In this document: piece by piece, positions 25,604 to 34,058 of the stretch
Position numbering within the stretch: position 1 is the first letter of the stretch
Layout: every line of letters starts with the position of its first letter
Origin: Bacillus sp. 7884-1
GTDB lineage: Bacteria > Bacillota > Bacilli > Bacillales > Cytobacillaceae
Assembly (NCBI RefSeq): GCF_002272245.1
Contig: NZ_NPDD01000148.1
Span: 1-35,012 of the forward strand
Length of the DNA stretch: 35,012 nucleotides
Direction of reading: 5' to 3'
Made by a program: the position numbers and the translations under genes
Notes under the pieces: model-generated
Databases searched by the model: none
Seen by the model: the letters and a program-made list of their open reading frames with translations, nothing else
What the model was told of the DNA's origin: nothing

Positions 25604-27327
25604 GATGGTTTCACCCCAATCATTTCATGTATCCCTTTGCCAGGAGCAATCATCGGGAAGACTTTTTCCTGCTGCAGTACTCGGCAATCCATTAAAACAG
25701 GACCGTCATAAGCAAATACTTCAGGTAGCTTTGTGATCAATTCTTCTTGGCTTTCAATCTTTAATCCTCTGATATGATAGGCCTCAGCAAGCTTCACAAA
25801 ATCTGGCTGCGTATTAAGGATAGATTCAGAAATCCGGTTGCCATGTAACAATTCCTGCCATTGTCGAACCATACCTAGGGCACCGTTATTGACAATGATA
25901 ATTTTAACTGGAAGGTTCTGTTCATAGATTACGGATAACTCTTGTAAGGTCATCTGGAATCCAGCATCACCAACAATGGCTACTACTGTACTTCCTGGAG
26001 AAGCCATTTGTGCTCCAATTGCAGCAGGGAAGCCAAAGCCCATTGTTCCAAGTCCACCGGATGTAACCCAGCGATGTGGTTTTTCAAAATTGTAATACTG
26101 AGCGGCCCACATTTGGTGCTGGCCAACATCCGTCGTGACGATCGCCTCACCGTTAGTTACTTTATGAATGGCTTCAATCAGCCATTGAGGAGACATCCCG
26201 TTTGGATTGTGTTTATACCATAATGGGAATTCCTCTTTATACTTAGTAAGCGTTTCTAACCATCCTTCAGTATCGGGTGATTCTGCTGTCTGGTTCATTA
26301 ATTCAACTAGAGCTTCCTTTGAATCAGAAACAATCGGAATATTTGTTGGAACGTTTTTACCAATTTCAGCAGGATCGATATCAATATGGGCAACCTTGGC
26401 ATTTGGAGCGAAGTGCTTTAGATTTCCTGTAAGTCGATCATCAAAGCGGGCACCGATATTGATTAGTAAATCTGATTCGTATATTGCCATGTTTGCTGTG
26501 TATGTTCCATGCATACCGCCCATCCCGAGAGAAAGTGGATTGTTTGCTGGGAAAGTTCCAAGACCGAGAAGTGTATTTACAACTGGAATCTTGTGCTTTT
26601 CAGCAAAAGCGGTTAACTCTTTAGAAGCTTTACCATGAAGAATGCCAGCACCAGCAAGTAAAACGGGCTTCATAGACTTTGTAATCGCTTCTGCAAGTTT
26701 TTTAATTTGCAGTGGATTTGGCTTTGTTGTTGGTTGATAACCTGGAAGGTGAACTGTTACTTCTTCAGGTATCTCGGATAATTCTCCTGCAGAGATGTCC
26801 TTTGGAATATCAATTAAAACCGGACCAGGTCTGCCTGTTGAAGCAATATGAAAGGCTTCTTTTACAATTCTTGGCAAGTCAGAAATGTCTTGAACCTGAT
26901 AATTATGTTTGGTGATAGGTGTTGTGATAGCCATTACGTCTGCTTCCTGAAATGCATCCGTTCCAATGACACCTCTTGCAACCTGACCAGTGAAAATCAC
27001 TAGGGGTAAAGAATCCATCATCGCGTCTGTAATTCCCGTAACCAGGTTGGTTGCCCCAGGACCAGAAGTAGCGATTACAACCCCAGGTTTCCCAGTTATC
27101 CGTGCATAACCTTCAGCTGCATGAATGCTTCCTTGCTCGTGACGGAAGAGGACGTGTTTAATGCTTCCTCTTGCACGATAAATCGCATCATATATTGGCA
27201 GAACGGCACCACCCGGATACCCGAAAAGCGTTTCAACACCTTCATTAATTAATAAGTCAATGAGCAGGTCTGCACCCGTTTTCGGTGCCGTACTGGTTTG
27301 GACGTCCGGCTTTGCTTCTACTTTCAC
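25600..27327 (-). CDS. ilvB: Acetolactate synthase, large (catalytic) subunit
   Basis: A protein of 575 residues, a ThDP enzyme. It has '[17 protein letters not shown]' (~34-50), the catalytic Glu in '[17 protein letters not shown]' (~60-76), '[18 protein letters not shown]' (~87-104) and the ThDP/Mg motif '[15 protein letters not shown]' (~431-445) with 'IIIVNNG' ending it. It makes acetolactate or acetohydroxybutyrate. The start is GTG 27327 with GGAGGG about eight nt upstream. It is the first gene behind the T-box leader, so charged-tRNA levels control its expression together with all downstream genes. Confidence 0.97.
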   Translation of the reverse strand: MKVEAKPDVQTSTAPKTGADLLIDLLINEGVETLFGYPGGAVLPIYDAIYRARGSIKHVLFRHEQGSIHAAEGYARITGKPGVVIATSGPGATNLVTGITDAMMDSLPLVIFTGQVARGVIGTDAFQEADVMAITTPITKHNYQVQDISDLPRIVKEAFHIASTGRPGPVLIDIPKDISAGELSEIPEEVTVHLPGYQPTTKPNPLQIKKLAEAITKSMKPVLLAGAGILHGKASKELTAFAEKHKIPVVNTLLGLGTFPANNPLSLGMGGMHGTYTANMAIYESDLLINIGARFDDRLTGNLKHFAPNAKVAHIDIDPAEIGKNVPTNIPIVSDSKEALVELMNQTAESPDTEGWLETLTKYKEEFPLWYKHNPNGMSPQWLIEAIHKVTNGEAIVTTDVGQHQMWAAQYYNFEKPHRWVTSGGLGTMGFGFPAAIGAQMASPGSTVVAIVGDAGFQMTLQELSVIYEQNLPVKIIIVNNGALGMVRQWQELLHGNRISESILNTQPDFVKLAEAYHIRGLKIESQEELITKLPEVFAYDGPVLMDCRVLQQEKVFPMIAPGKGIHEMIGVKPS

Positions 27328-27410
27328 CTCGTAATCCCTCCTTATGGATGTTCAAATCTTTTAAAAAGTCATTCAATGACATTACCTAAATTGATATCTG
27401 GTTTAAATAG

Positions 27411-27735
27411 TAAAAGGCCATTTTCGCCTCCGAAATAAACTGCAGTTGAAAACAAAAGCAGAATATATCGGGGAGAAAAGGCCTTCCATTTCTCGGTACC
27501 ACCCGGTTTTTACAGTATCCTCACGAATACTGCCTCATGAAGCAGCTAAATAAAATCATAACCGCTTCTTTTTGTAACAGGTGCCTAAGAGTACACCCGA
27601 TTGAGCCTAATAAGTTAGGACTGTTCAGCTCAATACTCAGGGATGATGTCGGAATAAGGTGTATTACTGGGCTTCCAGCAACCCCAGCTCTCTGAAAATA
27701 CATTTTCTTATTCCTTTATTCCCGTCATCGATTTT
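27411..27735 (-). promoter_or_regulatory. T-box leader controlling ilvB onward, probably Ile-specific
   Basis: Read on the minus strand, the parts of a T-box appear in order. Stem I runs from about 27730 to 27641, with AG-box AGAGAG (27693-27688), distal stem CTGGG/CCCAG, and an 8-bp helix GGAATAAG/CTTATTCC (27714-27707 with 27658-27651). The candidate specifier is ATC at 27647-27645 followed by A. Stem II ATTGAGC/GCTCAAT comes next, then stem III CAGTAT/ATACTG. The T-box core CGGGTGGTACCGAG is at 27505-27492. The terminator pairs AAGGCC (27485-27480) with GGCCTT (27419-27414) through a long imperfect stem, then TTTACTATTT. Uncharged tRNA would bind the specifier and the UGGU bulge and prevent termination. 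The Ile reading is inference from position; Leu is the main alternative. Confidence 0.9.
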
Positions 27736-27766
27736 TTCTATAAACTTTTCAAATCTACTGAAATGT

Positions 27767-27815
27767 CTTTAACCTCGGCGATTAAAAGGGAGCCTAAACC
27801 CTGAGTAGGTTAAAG
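27767..27815 (-). other. Long inverted repeat between ilvD and the T-box
   Basis: CTTTAACCT (27767-27775 on the plus strand) and AGGTTAAAG (27807-27815) are perfect 9-bp complements. They enclose a smaller hairpin AGGG/CCCT that is followed on the minus strand by TTTTAA. The inner hairpin may be a weak ilvD terminator. The outer dyad lies just upstream of the T-box, where its promoter would be expected. Confidence 0.45.
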
Positions 27816-27824
27816 TGACAGTGA

Positions 27825-29492
27825 CTATATCTTCATAACCCCGCCAGTGTTGGCGGATGTAACTAACTTTGCGTATTTGGCTAGGTAGCCAGTTTTGATT
27901 TTTGGCTCTGGCTTTTGCCATAGACGGCGTCTTTCTGCCAGTACCTCGTCATCAACGATTAATTCAATTGTTCTTTCCAGTAAATCAATGAGGATCTTGT
28001 CACCATTTTTAACGAGTGCGATAGGACCGCCTTCAGCAGCTTCTGGTGAAATATGCCCAATTGAGATTCCTCTGCTGGCACCTGAGAAACGACCGTCTGT
28101 AATGAGAGCAACTTCTTTATCTAATCCACGACCAGCAATAGCTGATGTCGGGGCTAGCATTTCTGGCATTCCTGGTCCGCCTTTTGGTCCTTCGTAACGA
28201 ATGACAACAACGTGACCAGCCTTAACTAAGCCATTATTAATGTTTTCTTGAGCTTCCTCTTGGGACTCAAAAACAATTGCTTCACCAAGGAAGGTTTTAA
28301 TGGAAGGATCCACAGCACCAACTTTGATAACCCCGCCATCTGGAGCAATGTTTCCATATAGGATGGATAGTCCACCAACAGGGCTATATGGATTATCTTT
28401 GGTCCGAATGACAGTTTCATTTGTTATTGTTGCTTCCTTCACATTTTCAGCAAGAGTCTTACCTGTAATACTTAAACAATTTTGATGCAGTGCACCTTCT
28501 ACTTTACATAGCTCATTAAGGATTGCACTCACCCCGCCTGCGCAGTGTACATCATCCATAGAGTAATCGGATGCAGGCATAATTTTTGCTAAATATGGAA
28601 CTCGTTCAGCAATTTTATTAATTTCTCGTAAATCATAGTCAATACCAGCCTCATGAGCGATGGCTAGGGTATGTAGAACGGTGTTCGTCGATCCCCCCAT
28701 TGCCATATCTAAAGCGAATGCATTGTCAATTGCTTCTCTGGTAATGATATCTCGTGGTTTAACATCGTTTTTCACTAATTCAACTAAGTGTTTCGCTGCT
28801 TGTCGAATTAACTCGTGTCTTTCTTCAGAAGTAGCTACAATCGTTCCGTTACCCGGAACCGTCATCCCTAACACTTCCATCAAACAGTTCATCGAATTTG
28901 CAGTAAACATTCCAGAACAAGATCCGCAAGTAGGGCAAGCTGCAGTTTCGATATCAAGCAGCTCCTGCTGTGTCATTTTTCCACTATGGTATGCTCCTAC
29001 TCCTTCAAATACAGAAGTGAGAGAAAGGTTTTTTCCGGTAGAAGAAACACCGGCTTCCATTGGACCACCTGAAACAAAAACAGAAGGGACGTTGGTTCTG
29101 ACTGCTGCCATTAACATTCCTGGTGTGATTTTGTCGCAGTTCGGAATGTAAAATACACCATCGAACCAATGAGCATTAATTACTGTTTCTGCACTATCAG
29201 CGATAATTTCACGGCTGGGAAGGGAGTAACGCATCCCAACATGCCCCATTGCAATTCCGTCATCTACGCCAATTGTGTTAAATTCAAAAGGTATTCCGCC
29301 AGCTTCTCTTATCGCTTCTTTAACGATTTCACCGAAATGATTAAGGTGTTTGTGCCCAGGGATAATTTCAATAAATGAGTTACAGACACCGATAAACGGT
29401 TTTTCTAGGTCCTTCACTGTTACCCCAGTTGCGTATAATAGGCTGCGGTGGGGAGCACGATCAATCCCCTTTTTAATCATATCGCTTCGCAT
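27825..29492 (-). CDS. ilvD: Dihydroxy-acid dehydratase
   Basis: A protein of 555 residues, the shorter Firmicute type. Fe-S cluster cysteines are seen in '[10 protein letters not shown]' (~37), '[11 protein letters not shown]' (~118) and '[20 protein letters not shown]' (~187-206). Other motifs are '[18 protein letters not shown]' (~78-95), '[12 protein letters not shown]' and '[18 protein letters not shown]' near 470-487. It dehydrates dihydroxyisovalerate and dihydroxymethylvalerate to the 2-oxo acids. AGGAG lies eight nt before ATG 29492. Only 11 nt separate it from ilvE, so both are on one transcript. Confidence 0.97.
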   Translation of the reverse strand: MRSDMIKKGIDRAPHRSLLYATGVTVKDLEKPFIGVCNSFIEIIPGHKHLNHFGEIVKEAIREAGGIPFEFNTIGVDDGIAMGHVGMRYSLPSREIIADSAETVINAHWFDGVFYIPNCDKITPGMLMAAVRTNVPSVFVSGGPMEAGVSSTGKNLSLTSVFEGVGAYHSGKMTQQELLDIETAACPTCGSCSGMFTANSMNCLMEVLGMTVPGNGTIVATSEERHELIRQAAKHLVELVKNDVKPRDIITREAIDNAFALDMAMGGSTNTVLHTLAIAHEAGIDYDLREINKIAERVPYLAKIMPASDYSMDDVHCAGGVSAILNELCKVEGALHQNCLSITGKTLAENVKEATITNETVIRTKDNPYSPVGGLSILYGNIAPDGGVIKVGAVDPSIKTFLGEAIVFESQEEAQENINNGLVKAGHVVVIRYEGPKGGPGMPEMLAPTSAIAGRGLDKEVALITDGRFSGASRGISIGHISPEAAEGGPIALVKNGDKILIDLLERTIELIVDDEVLAERRRLWQKPEPKIKTGYLAKYAKLVTSANTGGVMKI

Positions 29493-29503
29493 TGTTTTAT
29501 CTC

Positions 29504-30412
29504 CTAACTGACAATAGCGTGGTTTGTAGATTCAGGATAACAAGCCACTCCGTCCGTTGTTACGATTTTTCTGAATTCTTCTAAAAGGTCGTTTGTAACA
29601 ATTCCTGGTTTACCGCCATTAATTTCACGGCCATCAACATTAATAACAGCAATAACTTCTACAGCTGTTCCGGTTAAGAACACCTCATCCGCAACATAAA
29701 CATCGTGACGAGTGAATGGAGATTCTCGAACCTCGTAACCCTTTGCTCTTGCCACATCAATGATTGCGTTTCGGGTAATTCCTTCTAACGCTCCTAAGTA
29801 AACAGGAGGGGTAAAGATTACACCATTTTTTACAATGAAGATATTGTCAGCAGAGCCTTCTGTTACATAACCTTGATCATTGAGCATTAAAGCTTCTTCT
29901 ACACCAGCCTGATTGGCTTCTAATTTAACAAGAATATTATTTAAATAATTTAATGATTTAATTTGTGGACTTAGGACATCCGGACGATTTCTTCTGCTTG
30001 GCACAGAGGCAATTTTGATTCCTCGATCGTAATATTCTTGAGGAAACATTTTCAATTCCTCTGCGATAATAATAACGCTGGGCTTTGCGCAGGAGGAAGG
30101 GTCAAGGCCGAGATTTCCTTTACCTCGTGAAACTACAACACGAATATAGGCGCTGTCTAATTCATTTTTTCTGATTGTATCCACAATTAATTGTGTTATT
30201 TCTTCCTGTGTATAAGGAATTTTCAGCATAATGGATTGTGCTGATTCGAACAGTCTTTTTAGGTGGGCATCGAGTCTAAAGACGTTTCCGCTGTAAACAC
30301 GAATGCCTTCAAATACTCCATCTCCATATAAAAACCCATGGTCAAAAACTGAAACTACAGCATCCTCTTTCTTGACGAATTTTTCGTCAAGGAATATCCA
30401 TTGACTTCCCAA
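29504..30412 (-). CDS. ilvE: Branched-chain amino-acid aminotransferase
   Basis: A protein of 302 residues, fold type IV PLP enzyme. '[20 protein letters not shown]' is at ~25-44, the PLP lysine is in '[15 protein letters not shown]' (~155), and '[14 protein letters not shown]' is at ~190-203. It makes Val, Ile and Leu from their 2-oxo acids. The start is TTG 30412: AGGAG (30425-30421) lies eight nt before it, and the protein then begins [13 protein letters not shown] as in homologues. The GTG at 30421 overlaps the ribosome binding site. It is first in the ilv-leu cluster, 11 nt from ilvD. Confidence 0.96.
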   Translation of the reverse strand: MGSQWIFLDEKFVKKEDAVVSVFDHGFLYGDGVFEGIRVYSGNVFRLDAHLKRLFESAQSIMLKIPYTQEEITQLIVDTIRKNELDSAYIRVVVSRGKGNLGLDPSSCAKPSVIIIAEELKMFPQEYYDRGIKIASVPSRRNRPDVLSPQIKSLNYLNNILVKLEANQAGVEEALMLNDQGYVTEGSADNIFIVKNGVIFTPPVYLGALEGITRNAIIDVARAKGYEVRESPFTRHDVYVADEVFLTGTAVEVIAVINVDGREINGGKPGIVTNDLLEEFRKIVTTDGVACYPESTNHAIVS

Positions 30413-30545
30413 CCTAACCACTCCTTTTAGTCATACAACGCTTTAGATAATTAAAATCGATTGTAAAATAATACCCATGCCTAATTTCCTGTTTAAAGGA
30501 ATGACTGAAGGCAGTTTCATTAATTAGAATATTTAATTCAAATTA

Positions 30546-30560
30546 TATTTTCAGTTATCT
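30546..30560 (-). promoter_or_regulatory. Candidate CodY-binding motif over the ilvE start point
   Basis: On the minus strand AGATAACTGAAAATA matches the CodY consensus AATTTTCWGAAAATT at about 10 of 15 positions and lies over the -10/+1 region. A second motif at 30589-30603 matches about 11 of 15. CodY represses ilv genes in Bacillus; these sites are suggestive only. Confidence 0.3.
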
Positions 30561-30585
30561 TACACCCAATCTAAATCTTGGTCAA
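30557..30585 (-). promoter_or_regulatory. Sigma-A-type promoter of ilvE-ilvD
   Basis: On the minus strand TTGACC (30585-30580) is followed after 17 bp by TAAGAT (30562-30557). Transcription would start near 30550, leaving an untranslated leader of about 140 nt without a terminator. Confidence 0.7.
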
Positions 30586-30588
30586 CAT

Positions 30589-30646
30589 AAAAATCTGACA
30601 ATTCAAATAAATCTAAAAAGTTGATAGCGTTTTCATTATTGTCAGA
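30589..30646. other. CodY-like motif and 9-bp inverted repeat upstream of ilvE promoter
   Basis: TCTGACAAT (30594-30602) and ATTGTCAGA (30638-30646) are perfect complements 35 bp apart. The minus-strand segment 30603-30589 (AATTGTCAGATTTTT) matches the CodY consensus at about 11 of 15 positions. The arms may be operator halves upstream of the ilvE -35. Confidence 0.35.
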
Positions 30647-30667
30647 TTAAGGTTGGTGAGAAATAAA
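30639..30667 (+). promoter_or_regulatory. Possible promoter of the 39-codon reading frame
   Basis: TTGTCA (30639-30644) is followed after 17 bp by AATAAA (30662-30667), four of six matches. It could drive the small gene at 30724-30843. Confidence 0.35.
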
Positions 30668-30723
30668 AATAGTAAAAAAATATTTTTTGAGGGTAAAAAA
30701 GAAGAGTGAGAAGGAGTGATTTC

Positions 30724-30843
30724 ATGCGAGGATTCTACTATTGTCAACTGAAAAAACAGCTTGGATTACTAAGCCGTTCTATTAAAAAAGGATGTACATT
30801 AGTTTTTCACTATACTTGTTTTGGCCTTTGCCTGCTATCTTAG
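30724..30843 (+). CDS. Possible small protein (39 aa)
   Basis: A 39-codon frame with a strong AAGGAG (30711-30716) seven nt before ATG 30724. The peptide starts MRGFYYCQLKKQLGLLSRS, then has a Cys/Leu/Phe-rich C-terminal half with four Cys in total. Its last nine bases overlap the end of the convergent exonuclease gene, and no terminator follows inside that gene. The ribosome binding site argues for translation; codon evidence is too short to judge. No family recognised. Confidence 0.4.
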   Translation: MRGFYYCQLKKQLGLLSRSIKKGCTLVFHYTCFGLCLLS

Positions 30844-31569
30844 TTTCGCAAGGTATTCGTATACTTCACGTAAGTTTTTATAACCCTTCATTTCAGCGAG
30901 CTCCAAATAATGCCCCCAAATATGTGCTGTCAGTTTGGCATCGCCAAGGGCATGGTGCCGGTTGGTTATTTCTATTCCACATTCCTTACACACAACTTCA
31001 AGAGGCAACGATTTTATACTAGGATTTGAAAGACGAAGTAAGAAGGAGGTGTCAATGATGCGGTGCTCAAATCTAGTTTTTAGTAAATCCCATGTCATTT
31101 TTTGCATAAAGGACTGTTCATGCTTCGAGTGGTGGGCTACAAGTGCATGATTTTGTACAAATCTGAAGAATTCCATTAACACTTCTGAAGCCAATGGTGC
31201 TGATTGTAAATCTTCATCCGTAATGTTGGTCAGGACGGAGATTTCATCTGAAAGACTATCTGGGGAATGAACTAGGGAATAAAAAGTTTCTGTTTCCTTG
31301 ATTCGCTGCCCTGTCATCTTAATGGCGCCAATGGAGATGACTCTATCTCCCTTCTCCGGATAGAAACCAGTTGTTTCTAAATCAAACACCACAACCTTTA
31401 ATTCGTGAAGAGGTGTGTCTAAGCAGTTACTGTCTTTCACTTCTTTTTGCAGCTGTCTAATAAAAGAGATATTTTGCATGTTAGCATGCCCTTGAACACC
31501 AGCATAAATGTTGGAACCAAGTCTTCCTGACATTTGTCTGAAAAAGTGGATCATATCATTCATTCCCAT
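30835..31569 (-). CDS. DEDDh-type 3'-5' exonuclease-like protein
   Basis: A protein of 244 residues. The first ~55 are a helical extension; the DnaQ-type nuclease domain follows. Exo I is 'VVVFDLETTGF' (D63, E65), Exo II is in 'ALVAHHSKHEQSFMQ' (~140-154), and Exo III is 'RHHALGDAKLTAHIWG' (~203-218). In Exo II the usual Phe-Asp is replaced by His-Glu, so the second Asp seems to be Glu. The family degrades DNA or RNA 3' ends with two metal ions. The start is ATG 31569, with AGGAGG seven nt upstream. The stop of the DUF294 gene overlaps this start (TAATG), so the two are co-translated. Confidence 0.85.
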   Translation of the reverse strand: MGMNDMIHFFRQMSGRLGSNIYAGVQGHANMQNISFIRQLQKEVKDSNCLDTPLHELKVVVFDLETTGFYPEKGDRVISIGAIKMTGQRIKETETFYSLVHSPDSLSDEISVLTNITDEDLQSAPLASEVLMEFFRFVQNHALVAHHSKHEQSFMQKMTWDLLKTRFEHRIIDTSFLLRLSNPSIKSLPLEVVCKECGIEITNRHHALGDAKLTAHIWGHYLELAEMKGYKNLREVYEYLAKLR

Positions 31570-32537
31570 TAGGTATCCTCCTTATCTACTAAATTTCTTA
31601 CATAACGATAAAGGGCAGCCCCATTTTTTAGTATTTCTTTTACTTCTTCCTTTTGCTTTTTGGAAAGGGAAGCCATAGACAGATAATGGCTATTTTCGTA
31701 ATTGTCAGGTTTTGTTAGTGATAGACGAAAGTTTAGTAATTTTAAAAATTGTTGGTGATATAGTTCTCTTTTAATAGTAGGAAGTTCAACCTCAGGCAGC
31801 TTTTCAAGCCTTGAAAGAGTAGAGGTTTCGAAAATATTCCCTTTTATGGCCAAAAGACGTATCGCATTTACATATGGAAAAAGGGCTTTTTCCTTAATAT
31901 TTAGCGATCCAGAATGTTGCCCGTGTGTTTCCACTAGGATTTGACCTAATATGCCAATTCCTTTTTTGAGGTGTAAGGTATTACTGAGTAATTTTTTTAA
32001 GAGGTTCTCTTTGTGGATAGTCTGATATACTTCTATTTTTAAGCTTTCTAGAAGGCTTGTGTCACCATAAAGCGATCGCCCATCAATGAAAATCAATAAT
32101 TGACGAATCAATTCCCAGCTTGAGTCAAGCAGCCAATTGGCTAATTGCTGCCTCCATTCGGATACTGATTTACACCATAAAGGATTGCTGGCCATTACTC
32201 CGCCATCACAATAGACATAGCCGGCTAGCTGCAAGCCTTGTGAGATTTCTTTCCCTAATGCTAAAAAGTATTCATTTATTTCAGTGCCTTGCTGTTGATA
32301 AATAATGCCATGATCCTGATCGCTCCATACGGATTGCTCAAACCGTCCAGCACTACCCATCATAAAAAAGGTAAAAGGGCAGGGGGCAGGACCGTATCTT
32401 TCTGCCATCTGATTAATAGAAACTGTGATTACACGATGGATGATTTCATCATGTAACTGATTTAATTGAAAATGACTGCGAGAAACCCAAATAATCTGGT
32501 CATCACGGAATCTTCTAATCTCTAAGTAGCTGTTCAT
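31569..32537 (-). CDS. DUF294 nucleotidyltransferase-like protein (GlnD-related)
   Basis: A protein of 322 residues. 'FMMGSAGRFEQSVWSDQDHG' (58-77) is the DUF294/GlnD-type nucleotidyltransferase motif: G61-S62, then D73-x-D75. The C-terminal ~150 residues ('LNIKEKALFPYVNAIRLLA' and following) fit DUF294_C, a helical substrate-binding part. In most proteins of this family CBS domains lie in front; here they are absent. GlnD-type enzymes uridylylate P-II; the target here is unknown. ATG 32537 has GGAGGTG about 12 nt upstream. It lies between amtB and the exonuclease gene. Confidence 0.85.
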   Translation of the reverse strand: MNSYLEIRRFRDDQIIWVSRSHFQLNQLHDEIIHRVITVSINQMAERYGPAPCPFTFFMMGSAGRFEQSVWSDQDHGIIYQQQGTEINEYFLALGKEISQGLQLAGYVYCDGGVMASNPLWCKSVSEWRQQLANWLLDSSWELIRQLLIFIDGRSLYGDTSLLESLKIEVYQTIHKENLLKKLLSNTLHLKKGIGILGQILVETHGQHSGSLNIKEKALFPYVNAIRLLAIKGNIFETSTLSRLEKLPEVELPTIKRELYHQQFLKLLNFRLSLTKPDNYENSHYLSMASLSKKQKEEVKEILKNGAALYRYVRNLVDKEDT

Positions 32538-32554
32538 TCATTCAGTTCACCTCC

Positions 32555-32597
32555 AAATAAATAAAATTCCATCCCCTTGCTGCATGAAAGGGGATGG
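32555..32597 (-). terminator. Terminator after amtB
   Basis: CCATCCCCTT and AAGGGGATGG (32597-32588 with 32578-32569 on the minus strand) form a 10-bp stem; AATTTTATTTATTT follows. Confidence 0.75.
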
Positions 32598-32621
32598 GGA
32601 CTGACTATAGAACTAAGGCTA

Positions 32622-33905
32622 TTAAGCGTTCAACTTTGGCTCTGAACTTATTACCGTTTTTTCTGCTTTTACCATTTCAGGGTAACCGTAGCTTCCATGC
32701 TCGCTCATGTCAAGACCAATAATTTCTTCTTCTTCTGTAACACGCAAGCCATTCATAACAGCTTTCATAATCGTTAACAGGATAAAGGAAACGATGAAAG
32801 CAAAAGCACCACTGCTTACAACACCTAATGCTTGAACTCCAAGCTGGTGTAATCCGCCTCCATAAAATAATCCAGGCTCTCCAACAGTTGCTAATTCTGG
32901 TGTGGCAAAGAATCCTGTTGATAATGTTCCCCAAATACCTGCTGTACCGTGAACAGAAAGGGCAGCGATTGGATCATCAATTCCTTTCCTTTCAAAGAAT
33001 CGAATGCTATAAAATACAAGAAATCCTGAAATGAAACCGATTAGGACTGCAGCCCATGTATCAACAAAGGCACAAGAAGCTGTAATGGCTACTAATCCTG
33101 CTAAGGCACCATTTAACATCATTGGAACATCTGCTTTACCCATGACAATCCAAGAGATAATCATAGCTGCGATAACCCCGGCACCAGCCGCTAAGTTTGT
33201 ATTAAGTGCTACGAATCCAAAGAATGCTCCATCAACAGAAACCGTACTGCCTGCATTAAATCCGAACCATCCCACCCATAAGATTAAAACACTAAGAGCA
33301 GTAAATACTTGGTTATGTCCTGCAAGATTGTTTGCTGAACCATCTTTATTGTATTTTCCAATACGTGGTTTTAGGATTAATGTAGCTGCGAATGCAGCCA
33401 TTGCACCTGTTAAGTGAACAACCGTTGAGCCTGCGAAATCTTGTTTACCATGTTCTGCTAACCAGCCTCCGCCCCAAATCCAGTGGGCAATAGGAGGATA
33501 AACAATGACTGAAAATAGTACGGCAAACACGAGGTATGCTCCTAATTTAGCTCGTTCTGCAAAGCCTCCAAAAGCAATCGTTAATGAAATACCTGCAAAG
33601 GCTAATTGGAATAAAAAGAATACGGAACCTGAAAGTGCTAAGCCTTCGACGTCATATCCAGAGTAGAAGAAGTCCGAAAGTCCAATTAGTGGGTTTCCTT
33701 CTCCGAAGATTAAGCCATACCCTACTGCCCAAAATACGATTGAAGAGATACCAAAGGTAAGTATCGTTTTTCCTGCAATATGTCCGGCATTTTTCATTCG
33801 TGTTGATCCAGTCTCCAGCAGGATGAATCCTCCAATCATGAGAATAACAAGAACTGCTCCAACCATTACCCAAAGACTGTTCATTAAGAATATAGTTTCC
33901 ATCAT
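32622..33905 (-). CDS. amtB: Ammonium transporter
   Basis: A protein of 427 residues with about eleven membrane helices. Family marks are 'GGFILLETGSTRMKNAGHIA' (~25-44), the first pore His in 'GSTVVHLTGAMAAFAA' and the second in 'ALSVHGTAGIWGTLSTGF', with 'AFGGFAERAKL' between. The C-terminus ('EEEEIIGLDMSEHGSYGYPE') is the cytosolic tail that normally meets P-II protein. It moves ammonium into the cell. The start is ATG 33905; ATG 33902 is spaced slightly better from AAGGGGG. Called nrgA in B. subtilis, where glnK follows; here a terminator and then DUF294 follow instead. Two TnrA boxes lie upstream. Confidence 0.97.
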   Translation of the reverse strand: MMETIFLMNSLWVMVGAVLVILMIGGFILLETGSTRMKNAGHIAGKTILTFGISSIVFWAVGYGLIFGEGNPLIGLSDFFYSGYDVEGLALSGSVFFLFQLAFAGISLTIAFGGFAERAKLGAYLVFAVLFSVIVYPPIAHWIWGGGWLAEHGKQDFAGSTVVHLTGAMAAFAATLILKPRIGKYNKDGSANNLAGHNQVFTALSVLILWVGWFGFNAGSTVSVDGAFFGFVALNTNLAAGAGVIAAMIISWIVMGKADVPMMLNGALAGLVAITASCAFVDTWAAVLIGFISGFLVFYSIRFFERKGIDDPIAALSVHGTAGIWGTLSTGFFATPELATVGEPGLFYGGGLHQLGVQALGVVSSGAFAFIVSFILLTIMKAVMNGLRVTEEEEIIGLDMSEHGSYGYPEMVKAEKTVISSEPKLNA

Positions 33906-33924
33906 TTCTCCCCCTTTAAATTCA

Positions 33925-33941
33925 TGTTAATTTTCTTAACA
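33925..33941 (-). promoter_or_regulatory. TnrA/GlnR box just upstream of amtB
   Basis: TGTTAATTTTCTTAACA fits TGTNA-N7-TNACA perfectly. It is centred 28 nt before the amtB ATG, so it lies in the likely leader rather than at an activating position. Confidence 0.75.
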
Positions 33942-33990
33942 TTCGATGTATTTGTATTTTTACATGGATTTGATGTGGATTCTACAATTG

Positions 33991-34007
33991 TGTGAGGTTT
34001 CCTAACA
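33991..34007 (-). promoter_or_regulatory. TnrA box at the amtB promoter
   Basis: TGTGAGGTTTCCTAACA also fits TGTNA-N7-TNACA. A weak -10 (TAAAAA, 33962-33957) would put the start near 33950, about 49 bp from the box centre, the usual activating position for TnrA. Confidence 0.8.
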
Positions 34008-34026
34008 TGGTTTTTGAAAGGAGAAG

Positions 34027-34058
34027 AAAAAATCCATCTTCTTTATTAAGAAGATGGA
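34027..34058 (-). terminator. Terminator of tnrA, overlapping its stop codon
   Basis: TCCATCTTCTT (34058-34048 on the minus strand) pairs with AAGAAGATGGA (34043-34033), an 11-bp stem with a 4-nt loop and six T. The last codons and TAA of tnrA lie in the stem and loop. Confidence 0.85.

Noticed and set aside
28660..29151. Long plus-strand frame of 163 codons inside ilvD
   Set aside because: It is opposite the certain ilvD gene, without a ribosome binding site or recognisable family.
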